This document shows, one piece after another, positions 8,792-25,766 of a DNA stretch of 64,000 nt. The DNA lies in contig NZ_CP016499.1 in assembly GCF_001713475.1 (NCBI RefSeq), positions 3,783,501 through 3,847,500 of the forward strand. The letters run 5' to 3'. The position numbers and the translations under genes were made by a program. This stretch comes from Agrobacterium sp. RAC06 (GTDB lineage Bacteria; Pseudomonadota; Alphaproteobacteria; Rhizobiales; Rhizobiaceae). Below the pieces are notes generated by a model. That model had not been told where the DNA came from and ran no database searches. It saw only the letters and a list, made by a program, of their open reading frames with translations. Every line of letters begins with the position of its first letter. The stretch's first letter is position 1.

Positions 8792-9741
8792 GGAGTGAGC
8801 CAATCGATTCCGCTGGGTGTAACCACTGCCGTTCGGCCGGCGGCGCTAGCCTGCTGGCTGATTCTTTCCAATTCATAGTAACTTTCGCAGATCTTCACGG
8901 CGGAGTAAACGCTGTCACAGATGCAGTCAATCCCCAAACCTACAAGAAAATCAACGGAATCCAGCGCTGCTGTGCCGCCGACGATGAGGGGTAGGCGCGG
9001 CCCGGGGCGAAGCTTGCGCACATCCTGAACCAGGGTCTTGAATTCTGTAGCAAGCCGGATGTTGCTCCAGCCGATGCAGGCGACATCCGCCTCTTCGACG
9101 GCACGTGCGAAGGTCGGCGTTCTCAAGGCCGAGGGCTCAAGCACCTCGCTTGTCCAGCCAAGGCTGTCGAAGAGCAGGCCAATCAGGTGCGGCATCAGCG
9201 TATGCTGCTCGCCAGACGGCGTCATGATCAGCGCTGCGGGCGCATTTCGATTGCGATCGGCTTCCCGCAGGTCGAGCGACAGGGAGATTGCCAGCGCCTG
9301 CAGACGGGAGGTTCCTATTGTGACGTCGATGAAGTCGCAGTCATCCGAGACCCATTCCCGGCCGAGCAGGCGCGCGACGGTTTCCAGGAACAGAACCTTG
9401 ACATAGTAGGGCCGGCCCCGCGGAAGTTCGTGGTCGAGAAACGCGCGCAGGGACGCCATGCGCGTGCGCGGGTGAAGAACGAGAATACGAAACTCAGCGA
9501 GCGCCCTTTCGTAGAGGCGATCGTGCTCCAGACCTCGGTCGTAACGTGTCGACAGCTTTTCGGCGGTCATCGAAGCCACCGTTCCCTCGATTAGGCGGCG
9601 GAGCTTCTCCCCGTCGCTTTGGGCTAGGTATGCTCTCTTGCCTTCCACGGCAACCCTTGTGAGCGGCTGCAGGCCCTCGCAATGCGACGGGGCCGTGCCA
9701 TTTGGCCTCTCATTCATCCCTTGAAGTGATCCGTCCATCAT
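8788..9741 (-). CDS. ppaA: PpaA/AerR-type cobalamin-binding antirepressor
   Basis: This family binds cobalamin (light-labile adenosyl or hydroxo forms) and antagonises PpsR/CrtJ. The protein has a helical N-terminal half followed by a B12-binding-like fold with the conserved GEQHTLMPHLIGLLFDSLGW stretch, whose His is the expected cobalt ligand region, and a C-terminal CIGWSNIRLATEFKTLV segment. Its position directly before ppsR with an ATGA overlap supports the call. The start is uncertain: tandem ATGs at 9741 and 9738 are preceded by GGGGAG eleven bases away; 9777 and 9717 are alternatives. It is divergent from bchF and may share its PpsR-controlled intergenic region. Confidence 0.9.
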   Translation of the reverse strand: MMDGSLQGMNERPNGTAPSHCEGLQPLTRVAVEGKRAYLAQSDGEKLRRLIEGTVASMTAEKLSTRYDRGLEHDRLYERALAEFRILVLHPRTRMASLRAFLDHELPRGRPYYVKVLFLETVARLLGREWVSDDCDFIDVTIGTSRLQALAISLSLDLREADRNRNAPAALIMTPSGEQHTLMPHLIGLLFDSLGWTSEVLEPSALRTPTFARAVEEADVACIGWSNIRLATEFKTLVQDVRKLRPGPRLPLIVGGTAALDSVDFLVGLGIDCICDSVYSAVKICESYYELERISQQASAAGRTAVVTPSGIDWLTP

Positions 9742-9822
9742 CCCGCGCCGTGCTCCCCGCCCGCGAAACCGTTTCAATGCGGCGTCAGGCGTGGACGGCA
9801 GGCATCACGTCAGACGAGCAGG

Positions 9823-9833
9823 GGTACAATGTA
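9823..9833. promoter_or_regulatory. Short palindrome in the ppaA-bchF intergenic region
   Basis: GTACAATGTAC is a perfect 5-bp inverted repeat around one central base, lying 16 bases from the first PpsR-like site and closer to ppaA. It does not match TGT-N12-ACA. It could be part of a ppaA operator or a chance palindrome; I cannot assign a protein to it. Confidence 0.25.
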
Positions 9834-9848
9834 CTCACTTTTCATTTC

Positions 9849-9882
9849 TGTAAATAAAAATATACGTCAATCTAAGTTGACA
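9849..9882. promoter_or_regulatory. Paired PpsR-like sites and promoter of the bchF superoperon
   Basis: Two PpsR-like palindromes share two bases: 9849-9866 is TGT-N12-ACg and 9865-9882 is cGT-N12-ACA, each with one mismatch in one half. The distal arm of the second is TTGACA (9877-9882), followed after 18 bases by TAGTCT (9901-9906), a plausible -35/-10 for bchF. The arrangement would place PpsR over the -35 and could also affect the divergent ppaA gene. Matches are direct; function is inferred from the known PpsR consensus. Confidence 0.65.
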
Positions 9883-9947
9883 CTTCTGCTGTGGCGGGCG
9901 TAGTCTTGACCCAATCCGATTTCCTTTGGGAGGGGATGGGAGAAGGG

Positions 9948-18024
<8,077 letters not shown>

Positions 18025-18031
18025 GGTTGTC

Positions 18032-18748
18032 ATGAGCCAGACCGATTACATCAGACGCACCGGCGAGATCGAACACTACTTCGACCGCACCGCGCTCGAT
18101 GCCTGGAAGCGGCTGACCGGCGACCAGCCGGTGAGCGGCATTCGCGCCACCGTGCGCAAGGGGCGCGAAGAGATGCGTGGCACGCTTGCTTCGTGGCTGC
18201 CGCAGGACCTCACAGGCTGGCGCATCCTCGATGCAGGCTGTGGCTCGGGAGTTCTGTCCTTCGAGCTCATCGCACGTGGTGCCGAAGTCGTCGGCATTGA
18301 TCTGTCCGCGCAAATGATCGCGCATGCCCGCCAGCGGGCGCATGACCTCGAAGCCGCCCATGGTCGTTTCAAGGGCTCCGTCACCTTCCACAGCGGCGAC
18401 ATGCTCGACCCACGCCACGGGCGTTTCGATGCCGTGGTCGCGATGGATGTACTGATCCACTACCGCCCGGCAGACGCCGTGCGTGTGCTTCACACTTTGG
18501 CCGAGCGCACCTCCCGCCAGATGATCTTCACGCTGGCCCCTGGATCCCGCCTGCTGCGGGCGATGCTTGCTGCCGGCAAGGTTTTCCCGCGCGGCAATCG
18601 TGCGCCGGCGATCTACCCGGTCGATCCGGAGCGACTTGTCGCACAGATGGTCAACCATCCGGAGTTTGCCCATTGGCAGGCCGGTCGCAGCCACAAGGTT
18701 GCCGTTGGCTTCTACACATCGCAGGCCATGGAGGTGATCCGGTCATGA
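18032..18748 (+). CDS. bchM: Magnesium protoporphyrin IX O-methyltransferase
   Basis: BchM transfers a methyl group from S-adenosylmethionine to the 13-propionate of Mg-protoporphyrin IX, making the substrate for AcsF. The 238-residue protein has the SAM motif I at about 69-85 (ILDAGCGSGVLSFELIARGA, with the acidic VVGIDLS afterwards) and the BchM C-terminal block QMIFTLAPGSRLLRAM. It sits in the expected order after bchL and overlaps lhaA by four bases (ATGA). Confidence 0.96.
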   Translation: MSQTDYIRRTGEIEHYFDRTALDAWKRLTGDQPVSGIRATVRKGREEMRGTLASWLPQDLTGWRILDAGCGSGVLSFELIARGAEVVGIDLSAQMIAHARQRAHDLEAAHGRFKGSVTFHSGDMLDPRHGRFDAVVAMDVLIHYRPADAVRVLHTLAERTSRQMIFTLAPGSRLLRAMLAAGKVFPRGNRAPAIYPVDPERLVAQMVNHPEFAHWQAGRSHKVAVGFYTSQAMEVIRS

Positions 18749-20184
18749 CGATCGCTGCCGCCAACCGCAAAATGATCTCGTTCTGGCAGAAGCTCGGAAC
18801 GCGCTTCATGCCGTTTGCGGATGCGGCGTCGGCAGAGATGCCGTTGTCGAGGTTGTTGCGGCTGTCGCTCTTCCAGATCTCTGCCGGTTGCGTACTCGTC
18901 CTTTTGACCGGGACACTGAACCGCGTGCTGATTGTCGAACTCGGCGTTTCCGTCGCGCTCGTCTCGGCGGTGGTTGCCATTCCGGTTCTTGCCGCTCCGC
19001 TCAGGCTCCTCTTCGGTTTCCGGTCGGACACCTATAAATCGGTGCTGGGCTGGCGGCGTGTGCCCTATGTCTGGCTCGGCAGTCTGCTGCAGTTCGGTGG
19101 TCTGGCGATCATGCCCTTTGCGCTGCTGCTCCTGCAGTCACAGACCATCGGACCCGACTGGGCGGGCGCTGCGGGTGCGAGCCTCGCCTTCATTCTCACC
19201 GGCTTCGGCATGCACATGTCGCAGACGGCGGGTCTGGCGCTCGCCAGCGACCTCGTGCCCGAGGAAAAGCGCCCGCGCGTCGTCGCGCTTCTATACTTCA
19301 TGCTGCTCACCGGCATGATCGGGGCCTCCAGCTTCTATAGCATCTTCCTGGTCGATTTTTCCCCGAAGGTGCTGATCCAGGTCATCCAGGGCACGGCGCT
19401 GCTCACCATCATCATCAACGTCATCGCCATCTGGAAGCAGGAAGCCCGCGACGTGCGCCGCTCGGCCGTTGACCGGGATCTGTCGAGCTTCTTCGATGCT
19501 CTCGACGATTATCGCAGTGCCCCTGGTGTCATGCGTCTGCTGCTGGCTGTTGCCATCGGATCTGCGGCCTTCTCCATGCAGGACATCCTGCTCGAGCCCT
19601 ATGGCGGCGAAATCCTCGGCCTCACTGTCGGCGAGACGACGCGCCTGACTGGCATTTGGGCCTTCGGCACCATGGTCGGCTTCGCCTGGGCCGCCCGCAG
19701 CCTGCAGCATGGTGCTCAGATGTACCGGGTGGCGGCGCGGGGCTTGCTGATCGGTCTCGGCGCCTTCTCGGCCGTCATCTTCGCCTCGCCGCTCGGCGTT
19801 ACCGCGCTCTTCCATCTTGGTGCCTTTGGCATCGGGCTCGGCGGCGGTTTGTTTGCCGTCGGCACGATGCTCGCCGCCATGGGTATCGCCGAGCGCTCGG
19901 ACAGTGGTCTCGTCGTGGGCGCCTGGGGTGCCGTGCAGGCTACCGCCATCGGTGCGGCCATGCTGGCCGGCGGGGTGATCAAGAACACGATCAATTCACT
20001 GGCGCTCAATGGCTCGCTGGGTGACGTCATGATGACGCCGGCTGCTGGCTATCTGGTCGTCTACAGCTTTGAAATCATTCTCCTCTTTCTGTGCCTGGCG
20101 GTTCTCGGTCCACTGACCGGCCGGCGCTATCAGAGGGACTATCTGCAAGACATGCGTTTTGGATTGGCGGAGCTGCCCGGCTGA
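18745..20184 (+). CDS. lhaA: LH1 assembly protein LhaA (PucC family)
   Basis: LhaA is a 12-helix major-facilitator-type membrane protein needed for LH1 assembly, probably delivering bacteriochlorophyll to nascent polypeptides. The 479-residue sequence carries the family block TGTLNRVLIVELGVSVALVS, the loop GFRSDTYKSVLGWRRVPYVW, and QDILLEPYGGEILGLTVGETT. The position between bchM and puhA is diagnostic. The ATG overlaps the bchM stop. It is a paralogue of the PucC-like gene at 4979-6343. Confidence 0.94.
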   Translation: MTIAAANRKMISFWQKLGTRFMPFADAASAEMPLSRLLRLSLFQISAGCVLVLLTGTLNRVLIVELGVSVALVSAVVAIPVLAAPLRLLFGFRSDTYKSVLGWRRVPYVWLGSLLQFGGLAIMPFALLLLQSQTIGPDWAGAAGASLAFILTGFGMHMSQTAGLALASDLVPEEKRPRVVALLYFMLLTGMIGASSFYSIFLVDFSPKVLIQVIQGTALLTIIINVIAIWKQEARDVRRSAVDRDLSSFFDALDDYRSAPGVMRLLLAVAIGSAAFSMQDILLEPYGGEILGLTVGETTRLTGIWAFGTMVGFAWAARSLQHGAQMYRVAARGLLIGLGAFSAVIFASPLGVTALFHLGAFGIGLGGGLFAVGTMLAAMGIAERSDSGLVVGAWGAVQATAIGAAMLAGGVIKNTINSLALNGSLGDVMMTPAAGYLVVYSFEIILLFLCLAVLGPLTGRRYQRDYLQDMRFGLAELPG

Positions 20185-20221
20185 TTGCCGGCAGATGCGC
20201 TTTACACGGGAGGGTCTGGAT

Positions 20222-21001
20222 ATGACCGGGTCGCTGGTTGGGAATATCGATGTCGCACAAGTGGTGCTCTATGTGTTTTGGCTCTTCTTCGCGGGGCTGA
20301 TCTGGTATCTGCGCCAGGAAGACCGCCGCGAGGGCTATCCGCTCGAAGAAGATGTCTCGGGCCGTTACAACAAGAGCCCCTGGCTCTTCGTGCCGCCGAA
20401 GAAGACCTTCATCCTGCCGCATGGCCAGGGCGTCCGGCATGCTCCTGACTTCAAGCGTGACGAACGCACCTTCTCGAGCCGCCGCATCGCGCCGGCCCCG
20501 GGCTATCCGATCGAGCCGGTTGGCAATCCGCTGCTCGCGGGCATCGGCCCCGGCTCCTGGGCCGAACGTTCCGACAAGCCTGACGTGACCGCCCATGGCG
20601 ATGCCCGCATCGTGCCGCTCCGTGTCGCCGAGGGCTTCGGCCTTGCCGAAGGCGCCGCCGATCCGCGTGGCCTTGCCGTCCTCGGTTGCGACAAGCAGAT
20701 TGCCGGCACAGTCAAGGATATCTGGGTCGACCGGGCCGAGCATCTGATCCGCTACTATGAGGTGGAACTCGCCGATGGTGGACGCACCGTGCTTTTGCCG
20801 AACAACTTCGTCGTCTTCCAGACCGGTCGCGGCAATGTCCGGTATCTCTACGTGCATGCTGTCACCGCCGCGCAGTTCGCCGATGTACCAGCCACTGCTC
20901 GTCCGGAACTCGTGACCCTGCTCGAGGAAGACAAGATCGCCGCCTACTTCGGTGCGGGTCTCCTCTATGCGGATCGCTTTCGTCAGGAGCCACTGCTGTG
21001 A
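20222..21001 (+). CDS. puhA: Photosynthetic reaction centre H subunit
   Basis: The H subunit caps the cytoplasmic face of the reaction centre and helps proton delivery to QB. It has 259 residues: a short periplasmic tail, one membrane helix (about 11-31, VVLYVFWLFFAGLIWYL), then the cytoplasmic PRC-barrel domain. RQEDRREGYPLEED follows the helix and WVDRAEHLIRYYEVEL lies in the barrel, both typical. The start at 20222 follows GGGAGGGTCTGGAT. It is coupled by GTGA to puhB. Confidence 0.97.
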   Translation: MTGSLVGNIDVAQVVLYVFWLFFAGLIWYLRQEDRREGYPLEEDVSGRYNKSPWLFVPPKKTFILPHGQGVRHAPDFKRDERTFSSRRIAPAPGYPIEPVGNPLLAGIGPGSWAERSDKPDVTAHGDARIVPLRVAEGFGLAEGAADPRGLAVLGCDKQIAGTVKDIWVDRAEHLIRYYEVELADGGRTVLLPNNFVVFQTGRGNVRYLYVHAVTAAQFADVPATARPELVTLLEEDKIAAYFGAGLLYADRFRQEPLL

Positions 21002-21672
21002 AACAGTTCGTCACACGAGAACATGAGATCGAGCCGCTGCCAGGCCTTCCAGGCGTGCCTCCGGCCGGCGAAGTCATCCTCTGGCAGGGGCGGCCATCGT
21101 CTGCCCTTGTCGCCCGCTATCTTTTGAAAGTCCGCTGGATTGTCGGTTATTTCCTGATCCTCGCCAGCTGGGCCGTGCTTGCCGGCTTGAACGATGGTCA
21201 ACCTGTCGGCGGCATCGTCTTTTCGGTGGCTGTCCTGACCGCCTTGGCCGGGGTGCTGATCGGCATGATCGAGCTCTTCGCCTGGGCCGTTGAAAAGACG
21301 ACCCTCTACACGATCACCACGGAGCGCATCGTCATTCGCTTCGGTGTGGCAATTTCGATGACGCTGAACCTGCCGTATCGGCAGGTCGACGGTGTGGCTC
21401 TCGCACGGCTCGGCGAAAAGGCGGGCATGATCGCCATTGCCCTTCTGCCAGAGCAGCGCCTGTCCTGGCTCATCCAGTGGCCGCATGTGCGGGGCTTCCG
21501 TTTCTCAAGGCCGGAGCCAAGCCTGATCTGCCTGCCCGACGCGGACAAGGTGGCGAATGTGCTGTCGGCCGCGATCGGCCAGTATCGTGGCGCGCGTGCC
21601 GAGCAGCCACGGATCATCATGCAAGAGACGGCCGGAAGCGCCATGCCGCCTTCCGTCGTTGCAGCCGAATAG
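20998..21672 (+). CDS. puhB: Photosynthetic complex assembly protein PuhB
   Basis: PuhB is a membrane protein that assists reaction centre assembly in Rhodobacter capsulatus. The 224-residue protein has an N-terminal soluble part with PAGEVILWQGRPS, two to three membrane helices (about 48-100) and a PH-like domain (bacterial PH, as in TLYTITTERIVIRFGVAI). Translation starts with GTG at 20998 overlapping the puhA stop (GTGA); no closer ATG exists. Confidence 0.93.
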   Translation: MKQFVTREHEIEPLPGLPGVPPAGEVILWQGRPSSALVARYLLKVRWIVGYFLILASWAVLAGLNDGQPVGGIVFSVAVLTALAGVLIGMIELFAWAVEKTTLYTITTERIVIRFGVAISMTLNLPYRQVDGVALARLGEKAGMIAIALLPEQRLSWLIQWPHVRGFRFSRPEPSLICLPDADKVANVLSAAIGQYRGARAEQPRIIMQETAGSAMPPSVVAAE

Positions 21673-21682
21673 GAGCCGTGTG

Positions 21683-22177
21683 ATGGGATCGGCCTCGCAT
21701 CTCGGTTACTGGGCGGACCGCAAGGGCAAGACGCCCAATCGTGTGCCTCGCGGCGTGTTTCTTGGTCTTGTCGGTCTCCTTGCTTTTACGGCAGGCGCAA
21801 TCCTTTTCGGAACAACCACAGGGATCGGGCTCGTCAAGCAGCAGCAGGCTGCACCGATCGCCATCCGCGATCTCACCATCACCCGCACCACTTCAGATTT
21901 CGTCGTGGTGAGAGACGCTGCGACTGGCCAGGAGATTGCAAGCTATGCGCCACAGGCCGGTGGCTTTGTGCCAGGCTCCTTGCGTGCATTCGAGCGCATG
22001 CGCCAGGTCTCCAAGGTACCGTTCGATACGCCATACCGACTGATCAAGTGGGATGCGGGCGGACTGAGCCTGTCTGATACGGGCACCGGCGAGCGAATCT
22101 ATCTCGATGCATTCGGCCCGGACAACGTGGCTGCATTTGAAGCCCTTCTGGGCTCACAGGGAGGAGAAAACCAATGA
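21683..22177 (+). CDS. puhC: Photosynthetic complex assembly protein PuhC
   Basis: PuhC promotes assembly of the reaction centre-LH1 core in Rhodobacter. The 164-residue protein has one membrane helix (about 25-47, GVFLGLVGLLAFTAGAIL) and a periplasmic domain with LTITRTTSDFVVVRDAATG and a C-terminal RIYLDAFGPDNVAAFEALL, typical of the family. The start at 21683 follows AGGAGCCGTGTG; bases before it belong to another frame. It overlaps the next ORF by four bases (ATGA). Confidence 0.92.
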   Translation: MGSASHLGYWADRKGKTPNRVPRGVFLGLVGLLAFTAGAILFGTTTGIGLVKQQQAAPIAIRDLTITRTTSDFVVVRDAATGQEIASYAPQAGGFVPGSLRAFERMRQVSKVPFDTPYRLIKWDAGGLSLSDTGTGERIYLDAFGPDNVAAFEALLGSQGGENQ

Positions 22178-22479
22178 ACCCGGTCTTTGCCTTGATGCGA
22201 CGGAAGGAGACGGTCGATTGTACCGTTGAGATCAACAACACCTTCGAGGCGCTCGGTGCGCACTTACGGTTCGACAACGGCGTGGTGGTCCATCCCGGTG
22301 ACGAAGTGCAGGTGCATGGCGCACCGGTCTCCATCCCCTATGGCTCCTGCCAGAATTTCCGCCGCAAGGCGACCATCACCCGGGCGGGTTTCCTGGAGCG
22401 GGCCTGGACCCGCGCAACCGGGGATCTCGACATGATGGAATTGTGCGAATTCAGCTTCACGGAGAGGGCACTGTCATGA
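22174..22479 (+). CDS. Conserved photosynthesis-cluster protein of unknown function, between puhC and acsF
   Basis: A 101-residue soluble protein that I cannot name. It starts MNPVFALMRRKETVDCTVEI and contains HLRFDNGVVVHPGDEVQVHG and PYGSCQNFRRKATITRA. The sequence looks beta-rich, with two Cys (in DCTVE and GSCQN) and a third near the end (ELCEFSF). It has no signal peptide or helix. Both its start and its stop overlap neighbours by ATGA, so it is made with PuhC and AcsF. A small ORF is commonly found at this place in photosynthesis clusters, which suggests a link to the AcsF cyclase or to assembly; no function is claimed. Confidence 0.8.
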   Translation: MNPVFALMRRKETVDCTVEINNTFEALGAHLRFDNGVVVHPGDEVQVHGAPVSIPYGSCQNFRRKATITRAGFLERAWTRATGDLDMMELCEFSFTERALS

Positions 22480-23585
22480 ACAACCATGTTTCGCCTGTTG
22501 ATCTTGCCGATCACGAGCCGACCGTCGAAGAACGCATGGCCGGGGTCAGCGACACGACCCGCAGCGCTCTCGTCTCCACGATGCTGACACCGCGCTTCTA
22601 CACCACCGATTTCGAGGAGATGGACAAGATCAATGTTGAGCCGGTGCGCGCCGAATGGGACGTGCTGATCGCGCAGATGAAGAGCGATCCGAACCGCGGG
22701 CACTTCAAGCGCAACGAACAGTGGGACGATATCGACATCGACGCCCTGCCGGACGATCTTCGCGAGGAGTTCATCGATTTCCTGGTTTCCTCGCTCACCT
22801 CGGAATTTTCCGGCTGCGTGCTCTACAAGGAGATGAAGCGACGCGGCAAGAACCAGGAGATCTGCGAGCTCTTCGGCTATATGAGCCGCGACGAGTCGCG
22901 CCATGCCGGCTTCATCAATGATGCGCTGAAGGAATTCGGCATCGGCGTGAACATGGGCTTTCTGGCAAAGGCGAAGAAGTACACCTTCTTCAAGCCGAAG
23001 TTCATCTACTATGCGACCTATCTCTCCGAGAAGATCGGCTATGCCCGCTACATCACCATCTACCGGCATCTCGAAAAGCATCCGGACAAGCGCTTCCACC
23101 CGATTTTCAAGTGGTTCCGTGAATGGTGCAATGACGAATTCTCCCATGGCGAGGCTTTCTCGCTGATCATCCGCTCCGACAAGCGGCTGATGGAGGGCAT
23201 GAACAAGTACTGGATCAAGTTCTTCCTGCTTGCCGTCTTCGCTACCATGTATGTGCGCGACCACATGCGGCCGGCCTTCCACAAGGGTCTCGGCGTCGAT
23301 ATCGACGACTACGACATGAAGGTCTTCCGGCTGACGAGCGAGATCTCGCGCCAGTGCTTCCCGCTCGTGCTCGATCTCGACAATCCGGCCCTGCATGAAG
23401 GCTTCCGCCGGATGGAGCGGATCAACCGCAAGGTCATGGCGGCTGACGCAAAGGGTGGCCTCTCGGGCAAGATCGCCAAGGGTTTCTGGTCGGCGGCCGC
23501 AGCGGTCAATTTCGTCCGGATGTATGCGATCCCGACCAAGTCGAACGCCATCCCGGCGACGTCCCGCCTGCAGCCGGTCTGGTGA
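22476..23585 (+). CDS. acsF: Mg-protoporphyrin IX monomethyl ester oxidative (aerobic) cyclase
   Basis: AcsF is the oxygen-dependent di-iron cyclase that builds the fifth ring of bacteriochlorophyll. The 369-residue protein carries two ferritin-like iron-binding signatures, FSGCVLYKEMKR...DESRHAGF (about 106-147) and EWCNDEFSHGEAF (about 210-222), and the block TPRFYTTDFEEMDKINVEPV near the N-terminus. The start at 22476 follows GGAGAGGG and overlaps the previous stop (ATGA). No bchE (oxygen-independent cyclase) is visible here, fitting an aerobic lifestyle. Confidence 0.96.
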   Translation: MNNHVSPVDLADHEPTVEERMAGVSDTTRSALVSTMLTPRFYTTDFEEMDKINVEPVRAEWDVLIAQMKSDPNRGHFKRNEQWDDIDIDALPDDLREEFIDFLVSSLTSEFSGCVLYKEMKRRGKNQEICELFGYMSRDESRHAGFINDALKEFGIGVNMGFLAKAKKYTFFKPKFIYYATYLSEKIGYARYITIYRHLEKHPDKRFHPIFKWFREWCNDEFSHGEAFSLIIRSDKRLMEGMNKYWIKFFLLAVFATMYVRDHMRPAFHKGLGVDIDDYDMKVFRLTSEISRQCFPLVLDLDNPALHEGFRRMERINRKVMAADAKGGLSGKIAKGFWSAAAAVNFVRMYAIPTKSNAIPATSRLQPVW

Positions 23586-23595
23586 GGAGATTGCC

Positions 23596-24495
23596 ATGAC
23601 CTTCACGCACCCGCTCGCTGTCGTTCTGGTCGCCATCTCCGTATGGTGGCTTTCGACCGGGCTGGTGCTCGCCATGGTCAACCGATCCGACGGGCCGCGG
23701 GGCAGGGGCCTTGTTCTGATGGGGCTGATGACCGTGATCGGCGCATTCGGTTTCGGGCTGATGCTCTGGGGCGCACAGGAGCCGACGGTGCTCGGCTCCT
23801 ATGTCGGCTTCTTCGGAGCGCTGCTCGTCTGGGCTTGGCACGAGGCTGCTTTCCTGACAGGGCTACTGACAGGACGACGGACGGGTGAGTGCCCGCCAGG
23901 GCTGACCGGCTTCAGCCGATTCCGGGCGGCCTGGGAGGCAGTCAGCGATCACGAGATCGCCATTCTGGTGACCGCGATTGCCTTGTGGTTAACGCTCGAG
24001 GGATCGGCCAATCTCTTCGGGCTCGCCGCCTTCGGTCTGCTCTGGGGTATGCGGATCTCTGCCAAGCTGGTGATCTTCCTCGGCGCGCCGCATGCCGTCA
24101 GCGAGCTGATGCCGAAGGGCATCCGCCATCTCAAAAGCTATTTCAAGACCGACCGGATGACGCCGCTGTTTCCGATCTTTCTGGCGATCGCGGCCGGCAT
24201 CTTTGCCGTCCTCGTCGTCGGTGCCAACCGCGCGACACATGCGCATTCGGTGGTCGGACACACATTGCTCGCCACCTTCATGGCGCTTGCCATCGTTGAG
24301 CATCTGGTTCTCGTCCTTCCCGTCTCGGACACGGCGCTCTGGCGCTGGGCGATGGCGCGCCAGGATCGGGCCAATCTTGCCATCCGCCCTGCGGCGGAAG
24401 GCGTTTCCGCACTCAAGGAGGGTGGGCCGGTGTCCGTGCCGCACACCTCCTGGACAGCAATTGCAAAAGACACGATCGGGAAGAGGAAAGACTGA
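23596..24495 (+). CDS. puhE: Putative photosynthetic complex assembly protein PuhE
   Basis: A 299-residue integral membrane protein (about seven to eight helices) of the DUF3623/PuhE family, known in Rhodobacter capsulatus to influence bacteriochlorophyll and complex levels. Signature stretches are [37 protein letters not shown] and the long [13 protein letters not shown] near the end. The start at 23596 is preceded by GAGGAGATTG. The stop shares one base with the hemA start (TGATG). Confidence 0.93.
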   Translation: MTFTHPLAVVLVAISVWWLSTGLVLAMVNRSDGPRGRGLVLMGLMTVIGAFGFGLMLWGAQEPTVLGSYVGFFGALLVWAWHEAAFLTGLLTGRRTGECPPGLTGFSRFRAAWEAVSDHEIAILVTAIALWLTLEGSANLFGLAAFGLLWGMRISAKLVIFLGAPHAVSELMPKGIRHLKSYFKTDRMTPLFPIFLAIAAGIFAVLVVGANRATHAHSVVGHTLLATFMALAIVEHLVLVLPVSDTALWRWAMARQDRANLAIRPAAEGVSALKEGGPVSVPHTSWTAIAKDTIGKRKD

Positions 24496-25712
24496 TGACT
24501 GTTTTCCAGCACATGGAAGAGGCGCTTGCCGGCCTGCATACTGCCGGCAATTACCGCGTGTTCGCGGATCTTGAGCGTCACTGCTCGGCCTTTCCGAAAG
24601 CCGTGTTTCACCATGGTGACGGGACGGCCCGCGACGTCACCGTCTGGTGCTCGAACGATTATCTCGGCATGGGCCAGAACCCGCTCGTGACGGAACGGAT
24701 GATCGAGGTTGTGCGTAAGTGCGGCGCCGGTGCCGGCGGCACGCGCAACATCTCCGGTACCAATCATTATCATGTCCTGCTCGAGCAGGAGCTGGCGGAC
24801 CTGCATGGCAAGGAAGGCGCGCTGATCTTCACATCAGGTTACGTGTCCAACTGGGCAGCGCTCGGCACGCTGCTCGCAAAGATCCCCGGCATCATCTGCT
24901 ATTCGGACTCGCTCAATCACGCCTCGATGATCGAAGGCATCCGTCATTCCCGCTGCATCAAGCGGCAGTTCCGCCACAATGACTACAAGCATCTGCGCGA
25001 GTTGATGGCAGCGGACGATCCTGCCGCGCCGAAACTGGTCGCCTTCGAGAGCGTCTACTCGATGAATGGCGATATCTCGCCGATCAAGGAGATCTGCGAT
25101 GTCGCCGACCAGTTCGGTGCCCTGACCTATCTCGACGAGGTGCATGCGGTCGGCATGTACGGGCCGCGCGGCGGTGGCGTGGCTGAGCGCGAAGGCCTCA
25201 TGGACCGGTTGACGGTCATCGAGGGCACGCTCGGCAAGGCCTTCGGCGTCATGGGCGGCTACATCACCGGTCCCGCCGTGCTGGTGGATTTTGTTCGCTC
25301 GTTTGCGTCAGGCTTCATCTTCACCACCGCGATCCCGCCGGCGCTTGCGGCTGGGGCGACTGCGTCGATCCGCCATCTCAAGGAAAGCCCCTTCGAGCGC
25401 CATATGCATCAGGCGACGGTCGCGAAGGTCCGGCGGGCGCTCGACGTGCGGGGTATCCCGCACATGCACAACCCGAGCCACATCGTGCCCGTCATGGTCG
25501 GCAATGCGGCCAAGTGCAAATGGATCTCGGACGTGTTGCTCGACGACTTCGGCATCTATGTCCAGCCGATCAACTATCCCACGGTCGCCGTTGGCAAGGA
25601 AAGACTGCGCATTACACCGACGCCGCTTCACACAGACGCGGATATCGAACACCTTGCCGAAGCGCTCTGTTCGCTGTGGTCGAAATGTGCATTGGCCAGG
25701 GCGGTTGCCTGA
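24495..25712 (+). CDS. hemA: 5-aminolevulinate synthase
   Basis: This PLP enzyme condenses glycine with succinyl-CoA to 5-aminolevulinate, the first tetrapyrrole precursor in alphaproteobacteria. The 405-residue sequence has [11 protein letters not shown] and [13 protein letters not shown] near the N-terminus, [13 protein letters not shown] with the PLP-binding Asp, and the catalytic Lys in [13 protein letters not shown]. It is embedded in the bchF superoperon directly after puhE, so it is probably a phototrophy-linked copy; a housekeeping copy elsewhere would be expected but cannot be seen. Confidence 0.96.
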   Translation: MTVFQHMEEALAGLHTAGNYRVFADLERHCSAFPKAVFHHGDGTARDVTVWCSNDYLGMGQNPLVTERMIEVVRKCGAGAGGTRNISGTNHYHVLLEQELADLHGKEGALIFTSGYVSNWAALGTLLAKIPGIICYSDSLNHASMIEGIRHSRCIKRQFRHNDYKHLRELMAADDPAAPKLVAFESVYSMNGDISPIKEICDVADQFGALTYLDEVHAVGMYGPRGGGVAEREGLMDRLTVIEGTLGKAFGVMGGYITGPAVLVDFVRSFASGFIFTTAIPPALAAGATASIRHLKESPFERHMHQATVAKVRRALDVRGIPHMHNPSHIVPVMVGNAAKCKWISDVLLDDFGIYVQPINYPTVAVGKERLRITPTPLHTDADIEHLAEALCSLWSKCALARAVA

Positions 25713-25766
25713 GGATTACAAAAGCCGTATCGGCACGGCGCAGCCAGGAGTTTGGAGCCGGACAGG

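Noticed and set aside
22338-23681. 447-residue minus-strand frame opposite acsF
   Set aside because: A shadow of acsF codon structure; acsF is unmistakable.
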